From: Antedon bifida
Lineage: Eukaryota; Echinodermata; Crinoidea; Comatulida; Antedonidae
Assembly (NCBI GenBank): GCA_963402885.1
Contig: OY727096.1
Coordinates: forward strand, 10,397,820 to 10,461,819
Direction: 5' to 3'
DNA: 64,000 nucleotides
Shown in pieces: positions 45,001 to 53,362 of this stretch (position 1 is its first letter; each line of letters begins with the position of its first letter). The notes below the pieces were generated by a model. It saw only the letters and a list, made by a program, of their open reading frames with translations. It did no database searches and had not been told where the DNA came from. The position numbers and the translations under genes were made by a program.

Positions 45001-46873
45001 CTCAAAATTATTATATCAACATTCAGGAATGAAAAATATTATTTTCATCATTGATGATTAAAATGAAATAAAGAATTTCATACAGTATTTGATATCTTAT
45101 CTGCATCTACTGTACTTTCTCTTTAATAAATGATTCATTTACTCTGTTTCCTTTCATTCTTATCTTTCACAAACTCTTCTGATTTATCAAACATTTTATT
45201 ATAGTATAATAATTAATTATTATATATGCAAAATTACGGGGAGTTTCATTCCTTCCAGCCCTTCCATTATCATAAATATTTGAATGAATTTAAAGCCCCA
45301 TTTCCTACAATTTTTGACGTTTTGTAAAAATTTCTTGTCTTAAATGTAAGTTTTATGGTAAATTATGATAAAAAGAGAGCAACAATGCACTACCTAAGTA
45401 CCTTGTGTCGAATGTCCTCTCATGGATGGTCTTTATAAGCTTAGCCTAGCTAGGCTTAGTTTTGTAGGCCTAGCTGGTGAACAACAGTAACGTACAAACA
45501 TCGTACGCTAGATATAGGCCTAGTCTGAGAAAGGTTTGAACCATCATTTTACACTAAGGAATTTTCCTATTCCAACTTTATTTCACACATCTTAAAAAAA
45601 CATGACAAACATTGTTTTGCAGAGAACAAGGCAGAACGGTGTGTTTTCAAAGACCAATCAGATTGCTCGTTTGTCTTTACTTATCAGAAGAATGCAGATG
45701 GTAACTACAAACTCAAAGTACAGGAGGATAAAAGTAAGGCACTTGAATTTAATGTAAAGATTCAATTTATTGTAAAGAAACCAAACCCCATTTTTTCACA
45801 AATGGTTGTTTAAAAATTAATTAATTAACCTAATCATACTATAATACATGATTAATTCTTAAATAAAGTAAAACAGCCAGAAAAATTTTGCAGAGCTTTC
45901 AGGCAACACTAGCCCTTCATCAGTGCAAATAAGAGTTCTTAGATAGAGATAGAGAAAATAACAATAAAAGCATATATAATGCGCCATATATCCAATCAAT
46001 GTAAAGTAGTACAGTATGCATTACATACAAGTATAAAATCATTATAAGATTTTTAATTTTAAGAATTAAGCAATACTAATTAAATGAATTATTGGTATCC
46101 TAACATTTTTTTTTCTTGTTGGTGAAACTACATTACAAGACTAATATATAATGGCAAATAAACAAAACTGTTATACAATATTACTAATGAGTGTAAAGAG
46201 TGGTTTATTGAAGCCTGTAAGTCTTCAAGAGTATTTTCCATTGTTTTATACCATGGGAAACATGGGTATAATGGACTCAATAAGAAACATTAACTTCCCT
46301 TTGGAGAGTACACTATAGGTCATTCTACACTATAGAAACATGAAATCGTTTGACCTACTTTCCAGTAAGATTTCTATTTTTTTCTGTTGCACTCTCTCGA
46401 CTTGAAGTTTTAAGTTTTAAAAGTATGAAGTAAAGTAGAACATTACAAATCAATCAAATAAATGTTTTTGTAAAATTATTTGTTTAACTAGTATGCAGTG
46501 AGCCTGTTGATCCACTGTTCATTATTCTTGGTATTGTGATTGGAATCATCATCGTTGGTTTAATACTTCTTCTAATTTGGCGTCTGCTTACTTATCTTCA
46601 TGACAAAAGGGAATTTGCACGTCATGAACAAGAAAGGAAGAATGCTAAATGGGGTGCTGTAAGTTTAACATTTTAAAGATTTTCCTTACAACTAAAAATA
46701 TTTAAAGATTGTATTTATCTCTTTATAATCAGTTTATATTTATTATTATTTCATTTCCATAAACATGTAAAAAATGACTTCCCTGACAAAGTTATCTTTT
46801 TTATTTTCAGAGTCAAAATCCAATATACAAACCGTCAACTTCAACCTACAAGAATCCAATGTACAGAAAATAG
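18002..46873 (+). CDS. Integrin beta subunit, complete, 22 exons
   Basis: Type I membrane receptor subunit that pairs with an alpha chain to bind extracellular ligands and links to the cytoskeleton through its tail. Twenty-two phase-consistent exons total 2355 nt (784 residues), the usual beta-subunit length. Order: signal peptide 1-23, PSI about 24-86, hybrid halves, betaI domain about 114-362 with MIDAS DLSNS at 138-142, cysteine-rich I-EGF repeats about 454-628, tail domain, one transmembrane helix about 717-738 and a 46-residue cytoplasmic tail with NPIY (767-770) and NPMY (779-782). The start at 18002 gives a good signal peptide directly before the PSI cysteine; a rival first exon lies at 17732. 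It is beta1-like in its tail but not assignable to a vertebrate paralogue. Exon coordinates are in the block entries below. Confidence 0.95.
18540..18720 (-). mobile_element. tRNA-derived SINE, copy 1
   Basis: The minus strand has an A-box-like GTGGTTAAGGCTGGGC and a B-box-like GGGTTCAAGACTCC, spaced as in a tRNA, followed by a body containing GCACACAAGCCAGATGTGT (plus-strand reading). The same body occurs at 33070-33160. Related sequence (CTGGGCTGAATTG) near 18240 may be the far end of the element. It lies in intron 1 of integrin beta. Confidence 0.65.
18893..27668 (+). CDS. Integrin beta exons 2-4: PSI domain and first hybrid strand
   Basis: Exons 18893-18966, 23086-23199 and 27587-27668. 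Exon 2 reads [20 protein letters not shown] then WCSNA, the typical PSI cysteine pattern; exon 3 continues with FSRCDKP and NGCQ; exon 4 carries [14 protein letters not shown], the strand that leads into the hybrid/betaI region. The two introns between them exceed 4 kb each and are full of repeats. Confidence 0.92.
19975..20110 (+). repeat. Possible non-LTR retrotransposon 3' end
   Basis: TCCTGGATTTATAAAGCACCT followed by GATCAGCTGCGGCTGGATGG and TGTTGAAATAAATG resembles the 3' tail of CR1/L2-like elements. No open frame. Confidence 0.3.
20128..20345 (-). mobile_element. tRNA-derived SINE, second family
   Basis: Minus strand: GTGGCATAGTGTGTTGGATG (A-box-like) and TTGGTTCAAATCCC (B box at about 20281-20292), then a non-tRNA body. 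It reads like an eroded tRNA head. Confidence 0.55.
20971..21562. mobile_element. TTAA-flanked MITE with GACGTATAAATACGTC subterminal repeats
   Basis: Termini TTAACACATTGACTGCCAAG and, inverted at 21541-21562, TTAACACGTTCACTGCCACG match at 19 of 22 positions. TTAA at both ends fits a piggyBac-type target. The interior carries several near-palindromes (GACGTATAAATACGTC, GACGTAGTATTACGTC). Non-coding; in integrin beta intron 2. Confidence 0.7.
21602..22185. mobile_element. Inverted-repeat element, 584 bp
   Basis: The left end GGCCCTGTTTCTGCTGC and the inverted right end GGCCCTGTTAGTGCTGC match at 15 of 17. The interior has repeated TTTCTGCTG and TACCGTA motifs. No clear target duplication, so the superfamily is left open. 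Confidence 0.5.
22510..23034. mobile_element. TTAA-type MITE, 525 bp
   Basis: Perfect 18-bp inverted ends TTAAAGATGTATTGTCCC / GGGACAATACATCTTTAA, with TTAA at each edge. Related copies at 52848-53171 and 16690-16960, and a lone end at about 29323. It lies just upstream of integrin beta exon 3. Confidence 0.85.
23880..24275. repeat. Dispersed repeat with CGTTTATTCGAGG motifs, copy 1
   Basis: Collinear with 35870-36170 over ~300 bp (shared TATGGTAACATGTAT, ATACAACACAATTAATATC, GAAGTGATAAAATAT, GATGAATTCTACTAC, GTTG.AATACAATATTGT). Both copies are framed by GGAGG.GTTTATT-type motifs. Related motifs at 23230-23270 suggest more material upstream. Confidence 0.7.
24421..24516. repeat. Five tandem copies of AATACCAAAACATGTTCAT
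   Basis: 19-bp unit, one copy with an extra A. In integrin beta intron 3. Confidence 0.95.
26285..26420. repeat. Two-copy tandem duplication (~75-bp offset)
   Basis: GGGAGGGTTGTTTTGTTTGC followed by CTTAAT..GTGTAAGAAAAAAGGTAAATGTA occurs twice (about 26290 and 26365); the second copy lacks CATAAT. Confidence 0.85.
28415..34337 (+). CDS. Integrin beta exons 5-12: betaI (von Willebrand A-like) domain
   Basis: Exons 28415-28546, 29186-29282, 29507-29591, 30522-30608, 31360-31443, 33218-33292, 33512-33607, 34248-34337. Metal-site residues: MIDAS D138, S140, S142 with the ADMIDAS acidic pair D145/D146, and the MIDAS glutamate in LDAPEGG (231-236, E234). The specificity-determining loop is PCGGCDAP (C195 and C198), three residues shorter between its cysteines than beta1's PC-x5-[13 protein letters not shown] in exon 11 matches the family's late strand and helix. 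Confidence 0.93.
31164..31306. mobile_element. Short MITE, ~140 bp
   Basis: Inverted ends GGTTCCCACTAGGATACAAG and, on the other strand, TTGCTTCCCACTAGGACACA; both interior flanks carry ACAAGGAC. In integrin beta intron 8. Confidence 0.6.
32189..32480. repeat. CCTCCGCCAAGGAGG interspersed repeat
   Basis: Begins with the near-palindrome CCTCCGCCAAGGAGG followed by TTTGTTTGTTGGTCTGTTTG, the start of a repeat type I know from many marine invertebrate genomes. It continues with GATCTTTACCAAAATAAGAA and GACCACTCTATTAAATTTTG. Non-coding here. Confidence 0.55.
32925..33165 (-). mobile_element. tRNA-derived SINE, copy 2
   Basis: Shares CTGGGCTGAATTG and GCACACAAGCCAGATGTGT with the 18.2-18.7 kb copy and ends at a B-box-like remnant (GAGGAGGACTTGAACC on the plus strand). 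The A-box end is missing. Confidence 0.6.
34690..35754 (+). CDS. Integrin beta exons 13-14: hybrid domain return
   Basis: Exons 34690-34877 and 35670-35754. [26 protein letters not shown] and [20 protein letters not shown] match the second hybrid-domain segment and its exit into CNCDCE at the start of the I-EGF region. Confidence 0.92.
34934..34994. repeat. Three copies of a ~21-bp unit
   Basis: GCCCAAACGTCTCACTTTTA, GCCCAAACGTCCCACTTTTT and GCCGAAGCGTCCCACTTA in a row, in integrin beta intron 13. Confidence 0.8.
35870..36170. repeat. Dispersed repeat with CGTTTATTCGAGG motifs, copy 2
   Basis: Diverged copy of 23880-24275 in the same orientation, in integrin beta intron 14. Confidence 0.7.
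37095..44158 (+). CDS. Integrin beta exons 15-18: I-EGF repeats 1-4
   Basis: Exons 37095-37243, 38346-38506, 39112-39239, 44072-44158. Cysteine-rich repeats: [48 protein letters not shown] and [14 protein letters not shown]. Repeat 3 has DEQLKRSR in place of the short turn between its CxC and the next cysteine. The 4.8-kb intron between exons 17 and 18 holds a non-LTR retrotransposon fragment. Confidence 0.93.
38868..38980. repeat. Short inverted repeat (~30-bp arms)
   Basis: AATATTCATGAATTT..CTTTTCGAAAAA and its reverse complement face each other across ~50 bp. ATTGTCGAATATT also recurs just outside at about 39002. Possibly a small hairpin element in integrin beta intron 16. Confidence 0.5.
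39240..44071 (+). other. Integrin beta intron 17
   Basis: 4.8-kb intron between I-EGF exons, the longest in the gene. Contains a CAT microsatellite near 41265-41284 and the retrotransposon fragment at 43567-44000; otherwise AT-rich sequence with no exon recognised. Confidence 0.7.
43567..44000 (+). mobile_element. 5'-truncated non-LTR retrotransposon fragment
   Basis: The frame at 43567-43788 encodes the end of a reverse-transcriptase region: [12 protein letters not shown], then [19 protein letters not shown], then [15 protein letters not shown], the conserved tail of CR1/Jockey-like RTs (vWnpgL..IErvQkra..ilg...L..L..R). It breaks into another frame afterwards and ends in an AT-rich 3' tail with TTGAATAAATAC. 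Dead copy in integrin beta intron 17. Confidence 0.75.
44498..45733 (+). CDS. Integrin beta exons 19-20: beta-tail domain
   Basis: Exons 44498-44627 and 45623-45733. [15 protein letters not shown] and [17 protein letters not shown] match the membrane-proximal beta-tail domain. Confidence 0.92.
45870..46020 (-). mobile_element. Penelope-like element terminal fragment
   Basis: Sequence around the hammerhead-like motif (AGAGCTTTCAGGCAACACTA and CCCTTCATCAGTGCAAAT on the plus strand) is of the Penelope-like terminal type. The boundaries are uncertain and no RT or GIY-YIG coding remains. In integrin beta intron 20. Confidence 0.45.
45887..45929 (-). ncRNA. Hammerhead ribozyme-like motif (type I, Penelope-like)
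   Basis: Minus strand in order: stem I strand UUUGCA (45929-45924), core CUGAUGA (45923-45917), stem-loop II AGGGC-UAGUGUU-GCCU (45916-45901), core GAAA (45900-45897), minimal stem III and cleavage triplet GCUC (45896-45893), then UGCAAA (45892-45887), which pairs perfectly with the first strand. All conserved core bases are present. A 2-bp stem III is typical of the minimal hammerheads in Penelope-like retroelements. Activity is not shown. Confidence 0.65.
46492..46873 (+). CDS. Integrin beta exons 21-22: transmembrane helix and cytoplasmic tail
   Basis: Exons 46492-46658 and 46811-46873 (stop TAG). [20 protein letters not shown] spans the membrane. The inner clasp and talin-binding stretch is [18 protein letters not shown], then NPIY and NPMY before the C-terminus. 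The usual second phenylalanine (EFxxFE) is a histidine here (EFARHE). Confidence 0.94.
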
Positions 46874-46967
46874 AGAGTCCTAATAGAGTCCTCCACATGT
46901 GCCTGTCTATAAAGATACAAAAAAAACAAAAAAATAGAAGTAGCGTTTTTAAGTGGAAACTCTATTT

Positions 46968-46973
46968 AATAAA
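46968..46973 (+). terminator. Candidate polyadenylation signal, integrin beta
   Basis: AATAAA 95 bp after the stop codon. Further AATAAA motifs at about 47401 and 48755 could give longer 3' UTRs. Confidence 0.4.
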
Positions 46974-48150
46974 ATTCTTCTTTGATTTTTTTTCCATTAA
47001 TATCATGTTAATGGTTAACTATTGACAATCTGTATACTTTCTTAATGTAAAACATTCCTTAAATTAGTAACAGTTTACAATACGGAACTGTGTTAGATTT
47101 CAACTTAATTTGAAATTTCATATCAAGCAACGTATTGTATAACATCATTAATGAGAATTTAATTGCAAGAAATGGTACTTGAGTAAATGCTAATATTTTG
47201 TGAATTCCTGGTTGCTGTTGTACACAGGGTATTTTTTGACTTCTTGTTAAACCACTGCAGGAAAGACTGAGATTGTTTACTGACTTTATTTTATTTATAA
47301 TTATTTATTCATTATAAAGATCCAAGTGCTTAAGTTTCTCCCGACTACTTGTACCATTCACGACTATAAATCATTCACATCAATACTGCAATACCAGAAA
47401 CAATAAACACAAATTCATAAGAAGAATACTTCCCTATGTGGCTAGGCTATGGATGAGAAAAGCAATTGAATAAATGAATATTTGACCGACGGTGACCCTC
47501 TGACCCTAAGCAACACTGGTGGTTAGAGTACCTTTCACACTGCGTCATGTTGTGTCCTTGTTGCATTTCTGGAATTCAGATAGAGCAATGTTCATTTATG
47601 TGCATAATTCTATCATGATCTCAGATTCAAACAAATTTAGAATGGATATGTGCAGACATGAGACAAACGCAACTGGGAATTAAGAACTTACAGTCTAACA
47701 CAGTTTCATTGGCCAGTTACAACAAGCCAAACATTTTTGAAATTATGGTGTAAACACAGCCTAAGACTGAGCAGTCAAGCCACTACCATGGTTTGTAATA
47801 AGACTGCATACATGACCTTTTCTTCTGTTTTCATTATAACTTGTGGAGTCGGTGTTCCTACTTATTTATCATGTTTAAAACCCTTCAGGTGGAGAATCAT
47901 ATTATTTTAATTAATCATATCTTTTATGTTTCATTCAATTTTAATTCCATTAATGTTATAAAAGCAATATTATAAAAACAAAGACTTAAAATTAGATATA
48001 TAGAGAACTTTCTTACTATTAAATAAATTTGAATTAATCTTCAAATTATTTTAATTATATTAATTCATTATTAATTTGATAGATTTTTATTGGTGAGTTG
48101 GACTGGACCTTAATGGTTCCTGAAATGTAAACTGAAGAGTGTTGTTTAAT

Positions 48151-48430
48151 GAGTGTTGGTTGATCAGTCAGCTGATTGGTTGGTTTAGATGAGTGTTGGT
48201 TAATCAGTTAGCTGATGGGTTGGTTGAGATGAGTTTTGGTTGATCAGTCAACTGATTGGTTGGTTTAGACGAATGTTGGTTAATCAGTTAGCTGATTGGT
48301 TGGTTGAGATGATTTTTGGTTGATCAGTCAACTGATTGGTTGGTTTAGATGAATGTTGGTTAACCAGTTAGCTGATTGGTTGGTTGAGCTGAGTTTTGGT
48401 TGATCAGTCAGCTGATTGGTTGGTTTAGAT
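48151..48430. repeat. Seven tandem 40-bp units, alternating A/B types
   Basis: Exactly 280 bp. Odd units carry TTGGTTGATCAGTCA.CTGA and end GGTTTAGAT/C; even units carry TTGGTTAATCAGTTAGCTGA and end GGTTGAGAT. The true period is therefore 80 bp made of two diverged 40-bp halves. Confidence 0.95.
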
Positions 48431-50559
48431 TTGACAATTATAGTCAGTTGATTATCAACGTTATTACCCATAGCCTTGCTTGCTTAGCCTAACATTGTAT
48501 ATTAGACAGTTTTAAATAATAATAATTAATTTATCAATATATTCATCTTTTGTATCATATCAATTATTAATACGTAATCAGTGTTTCTATGTTTTAAATA
48601 CTGTACTTTACTTTAAAGTGTGATGCTCTTTATGTAAGGCTTTTAGTTTTTTAAATACCATCTATTTGGTAGATTATAAATGTCTCAAATTACTCTGTCC
48701 TTTTTAAAACTAGTTATGCTTTCAAATCATCAGGTTGTATGGTTCTATAATTGTAAATAAACATTTTTTATTTTTGTTGTTACAAATTTGATATTTAGTA
48801 TACAGGTTACAATCACAGACTGAGATCCAGAAAACAGTGGTGATAAATAGGGTTTAAAAATACTAGTGAATGAGTTTTAAACAGAGGGCCAAATTGTATA
48901 CAATTATGATATTTTTGTTCGATTAAAATATGTCACGTGTTTAACCCATTGTGAAATAATACGGGTGTAATTCAAAATAAAGCTGCAGTCACACTTGTTT
49001 CACGGAACGGAAGACGGCGCCGTTCAATTCTGTATTATGATATATTCCATTATCTACCAATACGACGCCGTGTGAATGGATGTAAGGAAACATTTTGAGA
49101 ATTATCAAAATTAGTTCCATTCGAATTATTTTATCTGAAATTATTCAGTGAATGTTTAAGTTTTTACGTTGTGTGATATTTTTGGCTTCTCTATGTTGTA
49201 GCCACGCGTGCACGCTATGATAGCATATGAAAGAACTAAAATTTTCAAGCAGAAAAAAATGTAAATAAATAGTTTATGAGTAACATATCTCTAGCCAATG
49301 GCAATGTGTTTTTTTATCAATATCAAAATATTATGTTTAGCATTAGTTAGTATTTTTGTTTATATCCGATGTTTTTTTAAGTGCTGGACATGTTACGCCT
49401 CATTTTGCTTTCATTACAAAAAAAGCATGGATTGAATTGGATATTAATTGTTTTTTAAAGTATAATAATGAATCATGCAGAAAGGTTTTGTATAGAAATT
49501 AGTATTATCGAAGATAAACAACATTGATTGTATCATGGTATATTTGTAAAAAGATTGATTTTGTAAATGACACTTATTGATACTGAGGACGGATTAAATA
49601 CATCATGATGCTTTGCTAATAATTATTAATGTCGTTTGAGTTTCTTTCGTTGAGCTTTACTTAATTATTGCGACCATGTTATATGATTTAAAGTGTGGGA
49701 GACCTTTATATATGGCGAAAATAAATATTATTCGCTGTCTTTGCTCTGGTTCATAACGCGACTGACGCATTATCGACAAAATACAGTTTTAATTGGCTTA
49801 GCCTTTTCTGTGTTCAAAAGTGGTATGTAACGTTCTTCATCACAGGAGCACTTTAAGTCGGATGCTAGATCTTTTAAAAGTAAGGTATAACCACTATTTG
49901 GGGGTGAAACGTGAAATCGGAGAGATCCTATGTAAAAATGGGAAAGATAAAGTGTTTGATATGAGTTTACCCAAAACCTATTTATTACCGAATAAAATGT
50001 TCTATTGAAGTATCTGTGAGATTAACTAATACAAATGCTTGCTTGTGTTTATATGGCGACAATGTGACAATCAAAGAAGTTTTTAACTGCACATCAGATT
50101 TCAGGAGTTTCTTATTTACATTTTAGGCTAGGTAAGATAATATATTTTACATACCTATAATTAAATGTTAACCGCCGCGTTAATAATAATCAGTATTTAC
50201 TTTATGCCTTCATCACGTGTGTTTTGATTGAACAATAGGAATATCAGGATATAGATGTGTATGATGCGTACAAATAAAATATTTCTCATGAAATAAGTAT
50301 ATCTGCACAGCGTTCTGCACAACTACGTTGTGAACACAAAGTGACACATCCGGCAAACTTTGACATCATTCAAAAAGTCTTTTCCTATCACGGCTCACTA
50401 CTTCTGTAAAAACAATTTGTTTGATATTATTTGTAGCCTACATGGAATTGTGATAGTAGTTTGAGAGTAATGCGACCATTGTGTTTTATTAACGAGTACA
50501 AGCCTAGCATACTAGTTAATGTTTTAGTTGTGTGTGGTTGCTTGACCAGGGAAATTGAT

Positions 50560-50678
50560 TTATAAGGGATTATATAGTGATTCAGATTCACTGACCTACA
50601 GAGTGTTACGGAGTATGACGAAGTGTTTCTACAATGTTTACTAGCCTAGAATCTGCACCACGGTATTCGTAATGAAAG
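50560..50678 (+). other. Possible 5' noncoding exon of integrin alpha
   Basis: AATGAAAG followed by a good donor (gtatgtac at 50679). The acceptor tttttatttcag ending at 53249 opens the exon that carries the alpha start codon. The pairing is inferred and the 5' boundary is arbitrary. Confidence 0.3.
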
Positions 50679-51190
50679 GTATGTACAGATATTCAACTAA
50701 CAATAGGTTATATTCTAGATGTTCCCGTTGTAAGTTAACCTTAATTGACTGGTATTATGCTTTATATACAATCTTATTATAACATCGTCGACCAGTAATC
50801 ATATGTGAGTACAGTACGACTGAATCATTGTTCAAAAGATACAATAAGCACCAGAACAGGGGTTGTGGTGAGGGAATAGGGGGTTGTGTTGAGGGGGTGG
50901 GGGGTTTGGGGGAAGAGGAGTTTGGTTTTTCTGTGTTAACCTTACCTTTGAACCATGGTTGTATTAGTAAGAACTGGAGAATCAAGAATAAAGAGAGGTC
51001 GGCAAACACAATAGAGTATAATTTAGTGAATCATAAGAAACATTTGAATCATTTACATTTTTTCGGGGTCAATGCAGCAGGCATATTGACGATATGTTTA
51101 GTTCATTCTATTAGTATGGGTCTAGTTTTCATAAACCTATATTCCAACAATTGATAGATCATCACGTCTAGTTTAATTCATAGTACCTTA

Positions 51191-51325
51191 AAGCTTGGTT
51201 CTGTCCAGTAGGACAAGTATAATTTGACCAATCACAAGCAATGAAATATCGAACTATTTACTTATTATTGGTCAACTCGTTTGCGTTGCAGTTTTTACGT
51301 CCTTGCGTTGCGCTATAGGAGGCAA
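51191..51325. repeat. Possible MITE related to the 31.2-kb element
   Basis: AAGCTTGGTTCTGTCCAGTA, GGACAAG and a GACCAATCAC..TTGGTC interior resemble the 31164-31306 element, but the right end is poorly conserved. Confidence 0.35.
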
Positions 51326-52847
51326 AGAGGCATACATATACTGTTTGAAATAATCATAAATAAAACACTGTTATTGTTTATTAGGGGAGAGAGGTACGGC
51401 ACGTATTAGTTATAGGCTACATGCCAGACTTGTTTAAAATAGGTCTAATAAACAGTACAGATAACCAGAGTGGTTGTAGTATATCTTTTCTAAATGTAAC
51501 TAATCTATGTTGTACTATAAGGCTTACTTAACTCTAATAATGTGAATGTGGTTTAAGTTTTCTTTCCTTATTGTTTACGGTACTTATTAACACTTTAATT
51601 TTCATTTTGCATACTTTAACGAAAAAGGTGTAAATTATGTTTTTTCCATTTGCAACATGATACCGTCATAAAATTCTAATTCGTCTAGAAAAACTAAAAA
51701 AATCCAAAGAAAGTTATCACCGTAGACGTATTAGGTAATGATACTTCTTCTACGAACGTAACATAACCACTAACGTAATATCATGTTGTACATTTACTTA
51801 TTTTGTCCATGGCAATACCAAATAACCACTATGTAACATTAACCACTTGTTTTCCATTAGGACATATTATTTCTCAATAATAATCGATCCATCGTTTGTG
51901 ATTGGTCTAATTATTGCTTGCGTTAAAATACGTACCACCATGGTGATACACACCTCTTTTTGTGTAAATTAAGCCCTTTTAAGAAAATCTATTTTGCGTG
52001 AATTTAATATTGTGTATACTGTTATATCATTATCTTTGTAGAGATATTCCGCTTGTACCTTGTAGTAGGTCTACACATACATTAGCTAGGCTAATCATTT
52101 AACTGGCATGGGCCAATGTGTTTCCTACTATTGAATGATACTCACGTCGACGTCAAATAATTATAGGAGACTGCTCAAAATCTTGCATTGAAATTAAATC
52201 GAATTAAGCACTTGACCTAATAAAGCATTCAATTCGAATCTTAACACGAATGAGGTATTTACATGCTTTCAAATTTGAACTAATTTCAAACTGCTTAGGG
52301 GTCTTCGGTTATTATCCAATCCATAAAGCATCAAAAGAAGATAGAGACACCTTTCTTCTAAAACCGAAAGGTCTAACACATCTATGAATCAATGAAAAAA
52401 GAAATTACAATAGGCCTACATTCCAATTTAAAACATGGAACATTAACATCTCTTTTACCCCGACATTTTCTTCTGATCATTTATATTGGAATAAAATCTT
52501 TACATCTAAGTGTTAGCTACTTTTCTTTTTTAAATTGACTTCTTGTATGGATGAACTTAATGACTAATTGTTTTTTTTTCTTTGACAAATTAAATGTAAT
52601 TGCATGGTACTGTCAAAAGGTGGAAATTTGGAAAAAGATGCAAGATGAACTTCCTCAAGTTTAGGTCTACATTCATTATTTTTATTGCCATTTTTTAATA
52701 TACCAAACTTTTCTGTCTAGACTGAACATTTATTATTTTTTCAATAACGGTTTTTCTTTATTTTGATGTCTGTTCAACATTATAATCTGTTTAGAAACCA
52801 ACTAATCTTTGTTAGCCCCTTCTCACTGCATTATAGTTATATATCGT

Positions 52848-53171
52848 TTAAAGATGTATTGTCCCCCTGAAAAATAATTTTAAACATTTTGTTTGTTGCG
52901 TATGCCATTGTAATGTCACATAATGGTTATCCACTTTGACCAAAAATTGGATCTAAACAAAATGTATTTACCTGAAAAAACTGTAATTTAAAGCAAAAAA
53001 TGGCAAAATTGGTTGCCAGCCAATGGATTTTTGGTTGAATTTAACCATTTATTATGTTATTTTATAAGTGAATTTTTTTCGGTTTTTTATTAAAACTACA
53101 AAATAACCTATTCAAAGTCTGATTTAATTAATCTTCATTTTTCATGTTTTTGAGGGACAATATATCTTTAA
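52848..53171. mobile_element. TTAA-type MITE, 324 bp
   Basis: TTAAAGATGTATTGTCCC at the left and GGGACAATATATCTTTAA at the right (17 of 18 paired), TTAA at both edges. Same family as 22510-23034. It sits about 80 bp before the acceptor of the integrin alpha start exon. Confidence 0.82.
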
Positions 53172-53362
53172 GATACACATTATTACTGTTACGTCACACA
53201 TGCTTGACACCAAATTGAATGTCCTTATATCCTTGTCTTTTTATTTCAGAATTGAAGAATCCGCATCATAAAACATTCCATCAACAACTGCAAGTTTGAC
53301 AACTGTATTATTTTCGTTCATTTTTGCTGTAATTGGACAACAACAACATTCATTACATCATA

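Larger units (their letters stand above)
46874..53249. other. Region between integrin beta and alpha
   Basis: Beta 3' UTR, then AT-rich intergenic DNA. Holds the 7 x 40 bp minisatellite, a TTAA MITE and a possible alpha 5' noncoding exon near 50678. No other gene was recognised; the open frame at 50828-51154 is Gly-rich by composition and matches nothing known to me. Confidence 0.6.

Noticed and set aside
50828-51154. 108-codon open frame with Gly/Glu-rich start
   Set aside because: G-rich low-complexity tract plus AT-rich remainder; no domain or conserved motif.
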